64,000 nucleotides of DNA, taken from the NCBI GenBank assembly GCA_963846165.1, contig CAWJUU010000008.1:372001-436000 (forward strand), written 5' to 3'. The position numbers and the translations under genes were made by a program. Under the pieces are notes generated by a model. It worked only from the letters and a program-made list of their open reading frames with translations. It searched no databases and was not told the DNA's origin. Below, one piece after another: positions 1 to 9,592 of this stretch; the stretch's first letter is position 1; each line of letters begins with the position of its first letter. The DNA comes from WHSW01 sp963846165. GTDB taxonomy: Bacteria; Actinomycetota; Thermoleophilia; Solirubrobacterales; 70-9.

Positions 1-570
1 CACCTGCTCGAGGCGGGCTCGGACACGCCGGTGATCTGCGCGGTGAACAAGGTTGATCGCCTGCGCGCGCCCGAGACCACCGAGGTTCTCGCCGCGGCGG
101 CAGCACTCGACGTCGTCGACGAGGTCTTCCCGGTCTCGGCCAAGCGCGGCACCGGACTCACGTCGCTGGTCGAGCGACTCGCCGAGCTCCTTCCCGAGAG
201 CCCGCTGCTCTACGCGCCCGAGGAGCGCAGCGACGAGCCGAGCAATGTCCATCTGGCCGAGTTGATTCGCGAGCAGGTCCTGCGGCGCACCCGCGAGGAG
301 CTGCCGCACGCTGTCGAGGTGGAGCTTCAGGAGCTGGCCCAGCGCGAGGACGGACTGATCGAGATCGAGGCCCAGATCTGGGCCGAGACCGACTCGCAGA
401 AGGCGATCCTGATCGGCAAGGGTGGGCGCATGATCCGCGATATCGGCACCGCGGCCCGCAAGGAGCTCGAGCGCGAGCTCGGCGCCCGGGTCTTCCTCGA
501 CCTCCAAGTGCGGGTACGCGAGCGCTGGCGCCGCGACGAGGGCCTGCTCGACCGGCTCGGGATCGACTAG
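1..570 (+). CDS. era: GTPase Era, C-terminal part (5' end outside window)
   Basis: The reading frame is open from base 1, so the N-terminal G1-G3 motifs lie upstream of the window. What is visible is the G4 motif NKVD (guanine specificity), the G5-like VSAKRGTG segment, then a linker and a C-terminal KH domain with the GxxG loop in LIGKGGRMIRDIG. This order, GTPase then KH, is that of Era, which binds the 3' end of 16S rRNA and assists 30S assembly in the cytoplasm. The C-terminus (GLLDRLGID) is complete. The next gene, hisIE, starts 27 bp on but has its own promoter-like hexamer, so the two need not be co-transcribed. Identification is secure. Confidence 0.93.
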   Translation, partial: HLLEAGSDTPVICAVNKVDRLRAPETTEVLAAAAALDVVDEVFPVSAKRGTGLTSLVERLAELLPESPLLYAPEERSDEPSNVHLAELIREQVLRRTREELPHAVEVELQELAQREDGLIEIEAQIWAETDSQKAILIGKGGRMIRDIGTAARKELERELGARVFLDLQVRVRERWRRDEGLLDRLGID

Positions 571-584
571 CGCGCACGGCCTCC

Positions 585-590
585 TAGACT
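585..590 (+). promoter_or_regulatory. -10-like hexamer for a leaderless hisIE-trp transcript
   Basis: TAGACT lies 7 nt before the ATG of hisIE and there is no Shine-Dalgarno sequence in the gap. The same spacing recurs at pfp, polA, uvrB, ilvC and others in this window, which supports a leaderless start. No convincing -35 is visible. Confidence 0.5.
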
Positions 591-597
591 GCCTGCA

Positions 598-1251
598 ATG
601 ACGGGCGAAAACGCGATCCGCTTCGACGAGCACGGGCTCGTCCCCTGCGTGATGCAGGACTGGCACACCGGCGAGGTGCTGACGCTCGCCTACATGAACG
701 CGGAGGCGCTGCGGCTCACCCGCGAGACCGGCGAGATCCACTTCTTCAGCCGCTCGCGCGGCGAGCTCTGGCGCAAGGGGGAGACATCGGGCAACGTCCA
801 GCGCCTGCGCCAGCTTCGCTACGACTGTGACGGTGACGCACTCGTCGCCCTCGTCGACCCGGTCGGTCCCGCCTGCCACACGGGCCAGCGGACCTGCTTT
901 TACCGCGACCTCGACGGCTCCGCCGATCCGGCGCCCGACGCGCCGCCGGCGCCCGGCGAGCCCGAGCCGGCCGCTCACGAGGCGCTCGCAGCGCTCGCGC
1001 GAACGCTCGCCGACCGGCGGCGCGAGCGTCCCCAGGGCTCCTACACGGTCGAGCTCCTGGGCGATCCCGAGCGGATCGGGGCGAAGGTGCGCGAGGAGGC
1101 CGACGAGGTCGCGCGCGCGGCCGCCGGCGAGCCTGACGAGCGGGTCGCCGCCGAAGCCGCCGACCTCCTCTACCACCTCGAGGTGCTGCTGCTCTCCCGC
1201 GACGTCTCGCTCTCCGTCGCACTCGAGACGCTCAATGACCGCCGCGGCTGA
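598..1251 (+). CDS. hisIE: bifunctional phosphoribosyl-AMP cyclohydrolase / phosphoribosyl-ATP pyrophosphatase
   Basis: A 217-residue fusion for steps two and three of histidine synthesis. The N-terminal HisI domain (about 1-108) shows the typical LWRKGETSGN segment and the metal-binding cysteines in YDCDGDALV and GPACHTGQRTCF. After an Ala/Pro-rich linker, the HisE domain (about 120-217) has the GSYTVELL start, the KVREEADEVARAA helix with acidic Mg2+ ligands, and EAADLLYHLEVLL. The ATG at 598 is 7 nt after a -10-like TAGACT. The 3' end overlaps the trpE start by 17 bp, so histidine and tryptophan genes are translated from one transcript; both pathways draw on PRPP. No other his gene is in the window. 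Confidence 0.95.
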   Translation: MTGENAIRFDEHGLVPCVMQDWHTGEVLTLAYMNAEALRLTRETGEIHFFSRSRGELWRKGETSGNVQRLRQLRYDCDGDALVALVDPVGPACHTGQRTCFYRDLDGSADPAPDAPPAPGEPEPAAHEALAALARTLADRRRERPQGSYTVELLGDPERIGAKVREEADEVARAAAGEPDERVAAEAADLLYHLEVLLLSRDVSLSVALETLNDRRG

Positions 1252-2794
1252 TCCCGCGGCGGGCATCGAGCCCGACCTCGACCGCGCCCGCGAACTGGCG
1301 CGCGAAGCGAACGTCGTCCCGGTCTCCTACCGCTTCGTCGACGATTGCGAGACCCCGGTCTCAGCCTTCCTCAAGCTCCGCGAGGCGTTTCCGGGCCCGT
1401 CGTTCCTGCTCGAGTCGGCCGAGCAGGGCCGGCTCGGCCGCTACTCGTTCCTCGGCTTCCGGCCGCGGATCGAGCTGCGCTGGAGCGAGGGGACGTTGAC
1501 CGAGGTGCGCGACGGCGAGCGCGTCGACAGCACCGCCGCCGACCCCTACGCGGCGGTCGCCGATGCTCTCGCCCGCTTCGAGGTCGCGTCGCCCGATGAG
1601 CTGCCCCCGTTCGCCGGCGGCGCGGTCGGCTTCTTCGGCTACGACCTCGTGCGCACCGTCGAGCCCCTCGGTCCCCCGAACCCGGACCCGCTCGGGCTCC
1701 CCGACATGTCGCTGATGGTCTGCGAGTTGATGCTCGCCTTCGACCACCTCAGGCACGAGGTGACCGTGCTCGGTTACGCATTCTGCGATCTGGACGACGG
1801 CGTGGGCGTGGACGCCGCCTACGATCGAGCGCTCGGGGTCATCGACGAGGCTCGCGAGACGCTCCGCGGCCCGGTCCCGGGGCCGCGTCCGCGGCCCGAG
1901 GCGACCGCCGAACCCGCGGCCCCCGACTCGTTCGAGCCCGAGGGAGTGGAGGGATCCTGGCGTTCGAACCTTTCGCGCGAGCACTTCGAGTCCAACGTGG
2001 CGCGGATCATCGACTACGTCCACGCCGGCGATGCGTTCCAGGTCGTTCCCTCGCAGCGCTTCTCGGCGCCGGCGCCGGTCGAGGCGTTCTCGATCTACCG
2101 CGGTCTGCGCACGGTCAACCCATCCCCCTACATGTACTTCCTCGAGTTCGGCGACTTCCAGATCGCCGGCGCCTCGCCCGAGCCGCTGGTCAAGGTCGGC
2201 GGCCGCCGGGTCGAGACCCGCCCGATCGCCGGCACCTACCCGCGGGGGCGAAACGAGGAGGACGATCGTCGCCAGGCCGCGGCCCTGCTCGAAGACCCCA
2301 AGGAGCGCGCCGAGCACGTGATGCTCGTCGACCTCGGGCGCAACGACCTCGGCCTCGTCTGCGAGTACGGCACGGTGACGGTCGACGAGTACATGGTCGT
2401 CGAGACCTACTCGCACGTTTTTCACATCGTCAGCCAGGTCTCCGGGACGCTGCGCGAGGACGTCGGCGCGCTCGACGCGCTGCGTGCGTGCCTGCCCGCG
2501 GGCACCCTCTCGGGAGCGCCGAAGGTGCGGGCGATGCAGATCATCGACGAGCTCGAGCCGAACAAGCGCTGCTCCTACGGGGGCGCGATCGGCTACCTCA
2601 GCTTCACCGGCGACCTCGACACCGCGATCCACATCCGCACCGCGGTGGTCAAGGACGGCCAGGTCCACGTTCAGGCCGGAGGCGGCACGGTCGCCGACGC
2701 GAAGCCCGACTATGAGTACCGCGAGTCGGTCTCGAAGGCGAAGGCGATGTTCCAGGCGGTCGAGCTCGCCGCCGCGCAATCAGAATGGGGTTGA
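1235..2794 (+). CDS. trpE: anthranilate synthase component I
   Basis: A 519-residue chorismate-using enzyme that forms anthranilate with ammonia delivered by TrpG. The N-terminal part carries the FLLESAEQGRLGRYSFLG segment, where LLES forms the tryptophan feedback site of this family. The C-terminal chorismate-binding domain shows GRNDLGLV, PAGTLSGAPKVRAMQIIDEL and GGGTVADAKPDYEYRES. The ATG at 1235 overlaps hisIE by 17 bp; the open frame continues further upstream, but those residues are low-complexity read-through of hisIE. trpG follows one base after the stop. Feedback inhibition by tryptophan is expected from the LLES motif. Confidence 0.95.
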   Translation: MTAAADPAAGIEPDLDRARELAREANVVPVSYRFVDDCETPVSAFLKLREAFPGPSFLLESAEQGRLGRYSFLGFRPRIELRWSEGTLTEVRDGERVDSTAADPYAAVADALARFEVASPDELPPFAGGAVGFFGYDLVRTVEPLGPPNPDPLGLPDMSLMVCELMLAFDHLRHEVTVLGYAFCDLDDGVGVDAAYDRALGVIDEARETLRGPVPGPRPRPEATAEPAAPDSFEPEGVEGSWRSNLSREHFESNVARIIDYVHAGDAFQVVPSQRFSAPAPVEAFSIYRGLRTVNPSPYMYFLEFGDFQIAGASPEPLVKVGGRRVETRPIAGTYPRGRNEEDDRRQAAALLEDPKERAEHVMLVDLGRNDLGLVCEYGTVTVDEYMVVETYSHVFHIVSQVSGTLREDVGALDALRACLPAGTLSGAPKVRAMQIIDELEPNKRCSYGGAIGYLSFTGDLDTAIHIRTAVVKDGQVHVQAGGGTVADAKPDYEYRESVSKAKAMFQAVELAAAQSEWG

Positions 2795-2795
2795 G

Positions 2796-3359
<564 letters not shown>

Positions 3360-3391
3360 GCAGGCACCCGTGCGAGACTGCCGCGCACACG

Positions 3392-4420
3392 ATGCCCAAC
3401 GAGATCCTCACCCGCGCGATCGACGAGGTGGCCGCCGGCGCCCACTTGACCGCCGACCATGCCTCGGCCGTCCTCGACGAGGTGATGGAGGGGCGCGCAA
3501 GCGAGGTTCAGACGGCCGCCTTCCTGATCGCGCTGCGGGCGAAGGGCGAGACGGTGGCCGAGCTGGTCGGCCTGGCGCGGACGATGCGCCGCCTCGCCGC
3601 CTCGGTGGAGGTCCCGCGCGGGGGTCTGCTCGACACCGCGGGCACCGGCGGCGGCCCGTCGACCTTCAACATCTCGACCGCCGCCGCACTTGTCGCTGCA
3701 GGCGCCGAATGCGCGGTCGCCAAGCACGGCAACCGCTCGAACACCAGCCGCTGCGGCTCCGCCGACCTGCTCGAGGCGCTCGGCGTGAGGATCGAGCTCG
3801 ACCCCGCCGGCGTAGCGCGTTGCATCGAGGCGGTCGGGTTCGGGTTCATGTTCGCCCCGCGCCACCACACGGCGATGAGACACGTCGTCCCGGTCCGCAA
3901 GGAGCTCGCGGTGCGGACGATCTTCAACTTCCTCGGCCCGCTGACCAACCCGGCCGGGGCCGAGCGCCAGCTCCTCGGCGTCTCGGACCGCCTGTTCCAG
4001 GAGACGATCGCGGAGGCGCTGGTCGGCCTCGGGTGCGAGCGGGCGCTGGTGGTCAGCGCTGATGACGGCCTCGACGAGATCTCGATCGCCGGCCGCACGC
4101 GCGTGATCGAGGTCGCCGAGGGGGGCACCGAGGAGTGGTTCGTGACCCCGGACGACCTCGGCATCGAGCGCGCCGACTTGGGCTCGATCGCCGGTGGCAG
4201 CCCGGAGCACAACGCGGCCACCGTCCGCGCGGTGCTCGCGGGCGAGCCCGGACCTACCCGCGACGTCGTCACGCTCAACGCAGGCGCCGCGATCTTCGTC
4301 GCCGGTGACGCGCACGATCTCGGCGCCGGCGTCGACCGCGCCCGGGACTCGCTCGATTCCGGCGCCGCCGAGGGCGTGCTCGAGCGGCTGACGAAGCTCA
4401 CCGCCGAGCTCGCTTCCTAG
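3392..4420 (+). CDS. trpD: anthranilate phosphoribosyltransferase
   Basis: A 342-residue enzyme that transfers phosphoribose from PRPP to anthranilate. The PRPP-binding loop DTAGTGGG is at residues 81-88, followed by STFNIST and the KHGNRSNTSRCGSADLLEALG segment that binds anthranilate and pyrophosphate. Length and motif order match the family. The gene sits 32 bp after trpG on the same strand in pathway order. No Shine-Dalgarno sequence is obvious ahead of the ATG. Confidence 0.95.
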   Translation: MPNEILTRAIDEVAAGAHLTADHASAVLDEVMEGRASEVQTAAFLIALRAKGETVAELVGLARTMRRLAASVEVPRGGLLDTAGTGGGPSTFNISTAAALVAAGAECAVAKHGNRSNTSRCGSADLLEALGVRIELDPAGVARCIEAVGFGFMFAPRHHTAMRHVVPVRKELAVRTIFNFLGPLTNPAGAERQLLGVSDRLFQETIAEALVGLGCERALVVSADDGLDEISIAGRTRVIEVAEGGTEEWFVTPDDLGIERADLGSIAGGSPEHNAATVRAVLAGEPGPTRDVVTLNAGAAIFVAGDAHDLGAGVDRARDSLDSGAAEGVLERLTKLTAELAS

Positions 4421-4458
4421 GTGCCGATCGAGGTCGCGCTCGTCTCGTCTACGCTCTC

Positions 4459-5268
4459 ATGCGGATGAGCAAGCTCGAGGAGCTCGTGGGGGCGGCGCGG
4501 GACGACGTCGAGCGTCGCAAGGCAAGCGTCCCGATCGAGGACCTTCGCGCGGCGATCGGCACGCTGAGCGGGACGCGCCTGTTCAGCGAGGCGCTCGTGC
4601 GGCCGGGGCTTTCGTTGATCGCCGAGTTCAAGCGCCGCTCACCGAGCGCCGGTGAGATCGCCGGCGGGGCGACCGTGGCGGATGTTGTCGCCGCCTACGA
4701 GCGCGGTGGTGCGGCGGCCCTCTCGGTGCTCACCGACGAGCGCCACTTCGGCGGTTCGCTCGATGACCTGCGCGCCGCCCGTGCCGCGTCCGGTCTGCCG
4801 ATTCTGCGCAAGGACTTCATCGTCGACGTCTACCAGCTCTACGAGGCGGCGATCAACGGCGCCGACGCGGTGCTGCTGATCGTCGCAGCGCTCGACGACC
4901 AGACCCTCGATCTGCTCTACGAGGAGGCGCTGCTGCTCGACCTCGACTGCCTGGTTGAGGTCCACGACGAGCCCGACCTCGAGCGGGCTCTCGCGCTCGG
5001 CGCGGATGTGCTCGGGATCAACAATCGCAACCTCGACGACATGACGGTCAACCTGGCGACGACCGCCGAGTTGATCACCGACGTGCCGGCGGGCAAGACG
5101 GTGGTCGCGGAGTCGGGCTATGACCACTACGAGCAGCTCGAAGAGCTCGAGCGCATCGGGTGCGATGCGGTGCTCATCGGCGAGATGCTGATGCGATCGG
5201 GCGACCCCGAGGCCGCGATCCGCGAGCTGACCATGGACGAGGAGCGCACCCGCGAGCACTACATGTAG
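4459..5268 (+). CDS. trpC: indole-3-glycerol phosphate synthase
   Basis: A 269-residue (beta/alpha)8 enzyme that converts CdRP to indole-3-glycerol phosphate. Catalytic segments are IAEFKRRSPSAG (substrate-binding lysine), LRKDFIVDVYQ (general acid lysine), LGINNRNLDD, and VAESGY and IGEMLMRS, which bind phosphate. The start could also be the second ATG two codons later; the first is preceded by a weak TACGCT hexamer. The trp run pauses here: trpF, trpB and trpA resume 4.3 kb downstream. Confidence 0.95.
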   Translation: MRMSKLEELVGAARDDVERRKASVPIEDLRAAIGTLSGTRLFSEALVRPGLSLIAEFKRRSPSAGEIAGGATVADVVAAYERGGAAALSVLTDERHFGGSLDDLRAARAASGLPILRKDFIVDVYQLYEAAINGADAVLLIVAALDDQTLDLLYEEALLLDLDCLVEVHDEPDLERALALGADVLGINNRNLDDMTVNLATTAELITDVPAGKTVVAESGYDHYEQLEELERIGCDAVLIGEMLMRSGDPEAAIRELTMDEERTREHYM

Positions 5269-5349
5269 CCGCGGCCTTCCCCGCTTTTCTTAGGTTCGCT
5301 TTCGGCTCGGGTTACGGAGGCTTTAGCGGCCGTCGCAATCCTCGCCGCG

Positions 5350-6543
5350 ATGAAGGGCTTTCTTCGCACCCCGTTCGCCTCCGCGCTGGCCGGTGGCCTC
5401 GTGGTCGGCCTGCTCGGGTGGGTGGCGATCGCTGCTGGATGGGTTGAGGCCGGCGATGACGGCGCCGCCCCGGCCGCCGTCGCGACTCCGCTCACCGAGC
5501 CGGCCGCCGACGAGGACGGCAGTGGTGGCCGGACCGTGAACGGGATCTACCGCGAGGCGGCGCCCGGCGTCGCCTTCATCAGCGCGGACCTCGGGACCCC
5601 GCAGGCCCAGGTCAGTCCCTTCGGGTCCCCGCCGGGCGGCGGCGGGACCGCCACGGGCACCGGGTTCGTGATCGACGAGGACGGGCGGATCATCACCAAC
5701 GCGCACGTCGTCTCCGGCGCCGATCAGATCGAGGTAATGCTCAGCGAGGGTGGTGAGTCCTACGAGGCGAAGCTGCTCGGCGAGGATCCCTCGACCGACA
5801 TCGCCGTGATCGAGGTCGAGGCGCCCGCCGGCGCGCTGGAGCCGCTCTCATTGGGCGACTCCGGAGAGGTCGAGGTCGGTGACGCGGCGATCGCGATCGG
5901 CAACCCGTTCGGCCTCGACCGCACGGCGACCGCCGGGATCGTCTCCGGCATCCAGCGAGAGATCAACGCCCCGAACGGCTTCGTGATCCAGGACGCGATC
6001 CAGACCGATGCGCCGATCAACCCGGGCAACTCGGGGGGTCCGCTGCTCGACGCCGCGGGCCGCGTGATCGGCGTCAACTCGCAGATCGAGTCCGCCGGCG
6101 GCCAGGGCAATGTCGGCATCGGGTTCGCGGTGCCGATCAACACCGCCCGCGAGATCGCCCAGCAGCTGATCGACGACGGCGAGGTCCAGCACGCCTTCCT
6201 CGGCGTCAGCGGCACCGACCTCACCCCCGAGATCGTCGACGTGCTCAACCTTGATGTCGAGACCGGCGCCCTGGTGCAGTCGGTCGTCCCCGACAGCCCG
6301 GCCGACGCCGCCGGGCTCGAGGCCGGAAACAACGAGGTCACGATCGACGGCCAGCCGCTGCGTGTCGGCGGCGACCTGATCGTGGCCGCCGACGGCGAGC
6401 CGGTCGAGAACATGACCGACGTGATCGCCGCGGTTGACTCGAAGCAGCCCGGCGACGAGATCGAGCTCACCCTGCTGCGCGCCGGCGACGAGCGCACGGT
6501 CACCGTCGAGCTCGACGAGCGCCCCGCCTCCGCCCGCGGCTGA
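5350..6543 (+). CDS. membrane-anchored HtrA/DegP-type serine protease with PDZ domain
   Basis: A 397-residue S1C protease. One N-terminal membrane segment (about residues 10-31) acts as signal anchor, followed by an Ala/Asp-rich stalk, a trypsin-like domain and a C-terminal PDZ domain (about 290-390). The catalytic triad is readable: His119 in TNAHVVSG, Asp150 in STDIAVIE and Ser228 in GNSGGP. The family degrades or refolds damaged proteins outside the membrane, often under envelope stress. It lies 81 bp after trpC and converges with the proline genes, with 9 bp between the stops. There is no functional reason to link it to tryptophan synthesis. Confidence 0.93.
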   Translation: MKGFLRTPFASALAGGLVVGLLGWVAIAAGWVEAGDDGAAPAAVATPLTEPAADEDGSGGRTVNGIYREAAPGVAFISADLGTPQAQVSPFGSPPGGGGTATGTGFVIDEDGRIITNAHVVSGADQIEVMLSEGGESYEAKLLGEDPSTDIAVIEVEAPAGALEPLSLGDSGEVEVGDAAIAIGNPFGLDRTATAGIVSGIQREINAPNGFVIQDAIQTDAPINPGNSGGPLLDAAGRVIGVNSQIESAGGQGNVGIGFAVPINTAREIAQQLIDDGEVQHAFLGVSGTDLTPEIVDVLNLDVETGALVQSVVPDSPADAAGLEAGNNEVTIDGQPLRVGGDLIVAADGEPVENMTDVIAAVDSKQPGDEIELTLLRAGDERTVTVELDERPASARG

Positions 6544-6552
6544 CGAGCGAGC

Positions 6553-8157
6553 TCAACTCGCGTCCGGCGGGGTGATCAGACCCTGTCGCATCGTGTTCTC
6601 ACTCACGACCCGCGGCTCGGCGAACTGCGCCAGGTAGCCCGGTCCGCCGGCCTTGTCCCCGGTTCCGGAGCGCCGGTTGCCACCGAACGGCTGCCGGCCC
6701 ACCATCGCTCCCGTGATTGCCCGATTGACGTACAGGTTGCCGGCCGGAATCCGTCGCACGGCTTCGTCGATCGTCCTCGGGTTGCGTGAGAACAGGCCGG
6801 CGGTCAGTGCGTAGGGGAGGGAGTCGACGACCTCGAGCGCGGCGGCGATGTCCGGCACGGGCTCGACCGTGAGCAGCGGGCCGAAGAGCTCCTCCCGCAA
6901 TAGCGGCGATGCCGCGGGTAGCCCGGTGACCAGCGTCGGCGGGGCGAACCAGCCTTGCGAGGGCACGCTGCGCCCGGCCGCGATCCGTCCCTCGCGTGCC
7001 GCTCGCGTGCCGGCGCGCTGAAGTCGCTGCTGCGCTTCGCGCTCGATCAGCGGCGGCACGTCGGTCTCGAATCGCTCGGCCTGGCCGACGACGAGCGAAT
7101 CGACGGCGCCCGCGAGGCGCTCGAGCAGCGACGCCTCGACGGCCTCATGGACAAGCACCCGAGAGGCGGCCGAGCACTTCTGGCCCGCGTAGTCGAAGGC
7201 TGAGGCAACGATCGCGGGCACGGCGTCGTCGAGGTCGGCGTCGGAGTCGACGATGACGCAGTTCTTGCCGCCCATCTCGGCGATCACCCGCTTGACATGG
7301 CTCTGCTCGTCGGGGGTCGCGGCCGCGGCGCGGATGATCTCGAGGCCCACGGCGCTCGAGCCGGTGAACGCGATCACATGCACGCGCGGGTCGCGAACCA
7401 GGGCCGCACCGGTCTCGCCGTAGCCGGGGAGCAGCGAGAGCGCATCGTCGGGGACCCCGGCCCCGCGCAGCGCCTCCACCAGCGCCAGGGCACTGCCGGG
7501 GGATTGCTCGGCGGGCTTCAAGGCCACCGCGTTGCCGGCCGCCAGTGCCGCGGCGGTCATCCCGGCCGGGATCGCGAGCGGGAAGTTCCACGGTGCGATC
7601 ACTGCGGCGACGCCACGCGGTGTGTGGCGCATCCGGTTGTGCTCGCCGGGTGCCTGGACGAGCTCGGGACCGCGCTCGAGCTCGATCGCCGCCCGTCCGT
7701 AGTACTCGAGGAAGTCGATCGCCTCGCAGACGTCGGCGTCGGCCTCCGTCCACGGCTTGGCGCACTCACGTACCTGCAGCGCCGCGAGCTCGAGCCGGCG
7801 CCGTCGCAGCTCCGCGGCCGCTGCATGCAGGCACTCGGCGCGGGCCGCGGCCGGCCGGACACCCCAATCGCGAAAGCCCTCTGCGGCGGCCTCGACCGCC
7901 GCCGCTGCCTCCGCCTCGCCGGCAACGCCGGCGATTGCGACCACGCGGGAGGGTGTCCCGGGGTCGCTCGACTCGAGCCCCGAGTCGCCGCCGGTGTCGC
8001 CGGCGACCAGTACGGGCACCCGAAGCGGCAGCTTCGGGTCGAGCTCGCCGAGGGCTGAGAGCAGGCTCTCGCGGGCGTCGGCGCGTCGCAGCTCGAGCGT
8101 CGGCTCGTTGACGAAGCTCACACCAGGCGCCTCAACAGCGGGGCTCGGCTCCGGCAT
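6553..8157 (-). CDS. pruA: L-glutamate gamma-semialdehyde (P5C) dehydrogenase, PutA-like
   Basis: A 534-residue aldehyde dehydrogenase that oxidises glutamate semialdehyde to glutamate with NAD+. Visible motifs are the cofactor-binding APWNFPLAIP, FTGSSAVG, the general-base Glu in AEMGGKN, and the nucleophile Cys in AGQKCSA. The first 45 residues contain SFVNEPTLELRRADARESL, which resembles the FxNEPxTD linker between the two catalytic domains of PutA, not a free-standing P5CDH. The ATG is 13 nt after the stop of the proline dehydrogenase gene, preceded by GGAGG-like bases. The frame stays open far upstream of the ATG, so a one-base shift would fuse the two proteins. Confidence 0.92.
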   Translation of the reverse strand: MPEPSPAVEAPGVSFVNEPTLELRRADARESLLSALGELDPKLPLRVPVLVAGDTGGDSGLESSDPGTPSRVVAIAGVAGEAEAAAAVEAAAEGFRDWGVRPAAARAECLHAAAAELRRRRLELAALQVRECAKPWTEADADVCEAIDFLEYYGRAAIELERGPELVQAPGEHNRMRHTPRGVAAVIAPWNFPLAIPAGMTAAALAAGNAVALKPAEQSPGSALALVEALRGAGVPDDALSLLPGYGETGAALVRDPRVHVIAFTGSSAVGLEIIRAAAATPDEQSHVKRVIAEMGGKNCVIVDSDADLDDAVPAIVASAFDYAGQKCSAASRVLVHEAVEASLLERLAGAVDSLVVGQAERFETDVPPLIEREAQQRLQRAGTRAAREGRIAAGRSVPSQGWFAPPTLVTGLPAASPLLREELFGPLLTVEPVPDIAAALEVVDSLPYALTAGLFSRNPRTIDEAVRRIPAGNLYVNRAITGAMVGRQPFGGNRRSGTGDKAGGPGYLAQFAEPRVVSENTMRQGLITPPDAS

Positions 8158-8170
8158 GTCGGCCTCCGCC

Positions 8171-9535
8171 TCACGGCGCCGCGAGCAGCTCCTCGACGGG
8201 CGCCCCCTGCGAGTGTGCGAGCAGGAAGGAGTCGTTTGACGTGTTCTCGAGCAGGCGGCGGACGAGGTAGGCCATCCCCGCGACCAGATCGCCGACGGGG
8301 CAGTAAGAGCGCACCCGCAGCCGCTCGGCACGCAGCGCCTCAGCAAGCTCGTCGCCAAGCCCGCGCAGAACCTGCAGCTCGAGGTCGGCGTCGTCTGAAC
8401 CGACGAGCCGGCTGTAGGCGATCGCGTGCGCGACCGAGCGCAGATTGTGCGAGCCGACCGCGACCTGCACCAGCGGACGGGCGTCGAGCAGGCGCCGGGT
8501 GAGCTGCTCGAAGTTGCGGTCGCAGTCGGGCTTGTGCTCGAACACCGGCGGCCGCCAGCCATGCTGGCGCGCCTCAACGACCTCGTGGTCCCAATAGGCG
8601 CCTTTGACCAGGCGGACCACCAGCGGCGCCTCACGCGGCGTCGCGCGCGCCCACTCGAGCACCCGGTCGAGCTGGCCCGGCGAGTCGCGCAGATACGCCT
8701 GCAAGACGACCCCGGTCGATGGCCCGTCGCGGAACTCGGATTCGCCGAGCAGCCCGAGCACGAGCTCGAGCGTTGTCTCGAGTGAGTCGAGCGACTCCAT
8801 GTCGACGTGCAGATGGGCGCCGACCGCGTGTGCGCGGCGCAGCAGCGGTCGCAGCCGCTCGGCGGCGTCGTCGCGGCCAAGGGCCGGCGCCGCGGACCGC
8901 ATCATCGGGGTCAGCGCGGTCACCTTGACCGACAGGTTCACGCGCGGCACAGGGCCCGCCGAGCTGCGTTCGAGCCACTCCCGCTGCGGCCATTCGCGCG
9001 CCGCACCGGAGAGCGTCTCGAGCGCCTCGTGACAACGCTCGGCGTAGCGGTCCGCCTCCTCGGGAGTGACGGTCGCCTCACCGAGAAGGTCGACCGAGGT
9101 GGCGATGCCCTGTCGCCAGAGCGCGGCGATCCCGGCGAGCGCCGCTTGCGGCGATTCGCCGACGATGAACCGGTGTGCCATGTGGCGTACGGCGGCCGCG
9201 GTCGCGGCGCCCAACGCCTTGCGGCCGGGCCCGGTGTCGGCGAGTCGGATCGCGGCTTCGAGTGGCGGCGGGCGCTGCGGGACCTGCTCGAGGTAGCCGC
9301 TCAGGTGCGAGGCGAGCTCGTCGAGCGAGCGGCAGGCCGGGGTCACGTCGACGAGGCGGAAGAGCGCCGTCCGCACCTGATCGTCCTCGGACGCGAGCTC
9401 CATCGCCTTCTGGTCGAGCGAGCGAAGCGGGTGTCGCGCGGGCGAGGGGAATCGCTGCGCCAGCGCCCGCCCGATCCGCCGCACCTCGGCCTCGAGCGCG
9501 ACGTCCGTCGGGCGATCTGAAGCCGGCACTGCCAT
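8171..9535 (-). CDS. pruB: proline dehydrogenase (PutA-type, stand-alone)
   Basis: A 454-residue FAD enzyme that oxidises proline to P5C. The (beta/alpha)8 core shows HLHVDMESLDS, LVVRLVKGAYWDHE (FAD contact), VAVGSHNL and the substrate-binding YCPVGDL...YLVRRLLENTSNDSF. It is longer than stand-alone actinobacterial PRODHs of about 310 residues because it has an extra N-terminal helical region like that of PutA. The downstream P5C dehydrogenase completes the pathway to glutamate. Upstream, TAGCGT sits 6 nt before the ATG, fitting a leaderless transcript. The gene pair lies between trpC-htrA and trpFBA on the opposite strand. Confidence 0.92.
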   Translation of the reverse strand: MAVPASDRPTDVALEAEVRRIGRALAQRFPSPARHPLRSLDQKAMELASEDDQVRTALFRLVDVTPACRSLDELASHLSGYLEQVPQRPPPLEAAIRLADTGPGRKALGAATAAAVRHMAHRFIVGESPQAALAGIAALWRQGIATSVDLLGEATVTPEEADRYAERCHEALETLSGAAREWPQREWLERSSAGPVPRVNLSVKVTALTPMMRSAAPALGRDDAAERLRPLLRRAHAVGAHLHVDMESLDSLETTLELVLGLLGESEFRDGPSTGVVLQAYLRDSPGQLDRVLEWARATPREAPLVVRLVKGAYWDHEVVEARQHGWRPPVFEHKPDCDRNFEQLTRRLLDARPLVQVAVGSHNLRSVAHAIAYSRLVGSDDADLELQVLRGLGDELAEALRAERLRVRSYCPVGDLVAGMAYLVRRLLENTSNDSFLLAHSQGAPVEELLAAP

Positions 9536-9592
9536 CCCTCAACGCTACTCCCGGCTGGATCGGCGGCCGATTCTGCCACCCTGTTTCGGGCC

